Shown: positions 63,582 through 64,000 of the stretch, one piece after another | How positions within the stretch are numbered: the first letter of the stretch is position 1 | Layout of the letters: the number at the start of each line of letters is the position of its first letter | From: Flavobacterium petrolei | GTDB lineage: Bacteria; Bacteroidota; Bacteroidia; Flavobacteriales; Flavobacteriaceae | NCBI RefSeq assembly: GCF_003314435.2 | Contig: NZ_QNVY02000002.1 | Coordinates: 248,001-312,000, forward strand | Direction: 5' to 3' | DNA: 64,000 nucleotides | Notes under the pieces: model-generated | Database searches by the model: none | What the model was told of the DNA's origin: nothing | What the model saw: only the letters and a program-made list of their open reading frames with translations | Program-made: the position numbers and the translations under genes

Positions 63582-64000
63582 TTATGAAAATTGAGTTAGT
63601 TGAAATTTACTTTTAATTAATTCTTCTAATTCCTTCATTGGAGCCAAGGCATTTTTCAATTTTTCTCTATCAATTTTTGAAAGTTCATTCAAATTTATAA
63701 ATTGACCGGAGTTATCATTCTTTAAACCTTCGAGAGTTCTAAATTTGGATAAAATTAAAAATGCTTCCGCACAATTTAGATAAATTTCAGCATGTTTTGG
63801 ATCCGTAATGGATAATTGCTTGAACCTTTGAAAAGTGTTATTGATTCCTCTGATATCAAAATTTAAAATAAATAAACGTGCACCATCAATCAGAGGCATC
63901 AAAGCACGAGTTTTGATATCAAATTTATCTTTGTTAGGACCTTCTTCTTCCACAATGAAATTCTTGAAAAAAGTCAATGGTGAATTTTTTCTCAAAGCAT
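63582..64000 (-). CDS. DUF294-type putative nucleotidyltransferase, C-terminal part (runs off the window)
   Basis: The last 139 codons of a gene whose start lies beyond the window; the frame stays open to 64000. The visible part (SPLTFFKNFIVE, then IDGARLFILNFDIRGINNTFQRF and AFLILSKFRTLEGL) matches the DUF294_C substrate-binding-like domain. In full proteins that domain follows cNMP-binding, CBS and nucleotidyltransferase domains. In other bacteria this gene often accompanies the exonuclease-like gene and acetate genes. Its biochemical role is unknown to me. Confidence 0.8.
   Translation of the reverse strand, partial: ALRKNSPLTFFKNFIVEEEGPNKDKFDIKTRALMPLIDGARLFILNFDIRGINNTFQRFKQLSITDPKHAEIYLNCAEAFLILSKFRTLEGLKNDNSGQFINLNELSKIDREKLKNALAPMKELEELIKSKFQLTQFS

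Overview
The window looks like chromosome of a Flavobacterium-type member of the Bacteroidota. The DNA is AT-rich. Several intergenic regions carry the Bacteroidota promoter shape (TTG near -33, TAnnTTTG near -7). The proteins are typical of the group: short LeuA, fused branched-chain E1, Bacteroidota-type PEP carboxylase, and a deoxyhypusine-synthase-like protein beside arginine decarboxylase. I see no IS element, prophage, CRISPR array or rRNA operon. One tRNA-Val(UAC) gene is present.

Layout. 1-9 kb: acyltransferase, an XRE regulator facing an M14 peptidase across an array of five TTTAC-N4-GTAAA sites, an Lrp-type regulator, PEP carboxylase, DinB, a Mug-like glycosylase and RecQ. 9-19 kb: polyamine genes (DHS-like, arginine decarboxylase), aroB with an O-antigen-ligase/TPR protein, proline dehydrogenase, an MsbA-like exporter and tRNA-Val. 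19.6-28.2 kb is accessory in character: an AraC regulator and a probable operon of acetyltransferase, lipoprotein hydrolase, cupin (signal peptide apparently broken by a frameshift), Tat-signal alcohol dehydrogenase and cyclophilin-like lipoprotein; then a porin-like barrel, a membrane AraC regulator and a class-A-beta-lactamase-like lipoprotein. 28.2-30.1 kb holds a decayed gene fragment and a G+C-richer flavin monooxygenase with a DnaJ-like zinc-finger N-terminus. 30.4-39.3 kb is mostly minus-strand housekeeping and metabolic genes.

39.5-53.4 kb is branched-chain amino acid metabolism: a fused 2-oxoacid dehydrogenase E1, then leuA-leuB-ilvD-ilvB-ilvN-ilvC (leuC and leuD are not in the window). 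Between them lie an MdaB/YgiN-like quinone pair with a divergent LysR gene, and a 38-residue membrane ORF ending inside a perfect palindrome. 53.9-57.4 kb has acetyl-CoA synthetase and an MscS-type channel.

57.4-63.0 kb is the most interesting block: a seven-gene, one-direction cluster of FAD oxidoreductase, methyltransferase, type III polyketide synthase, FabZ-like dehydratase, ketosynthase, acyl carrier protein and phosphopantetheinyl transferase. It looks like a self-contained route that builds an acyl chain on a dedicated carrier, cyclises it with the type III PKS, then methylates and oxidises the product (probably a phenolic or pyrone lipid). The window ends with an exonuclease-fold protein lacking key catalytic residues and a truncated DUF294-type nucleotidyltransferase.
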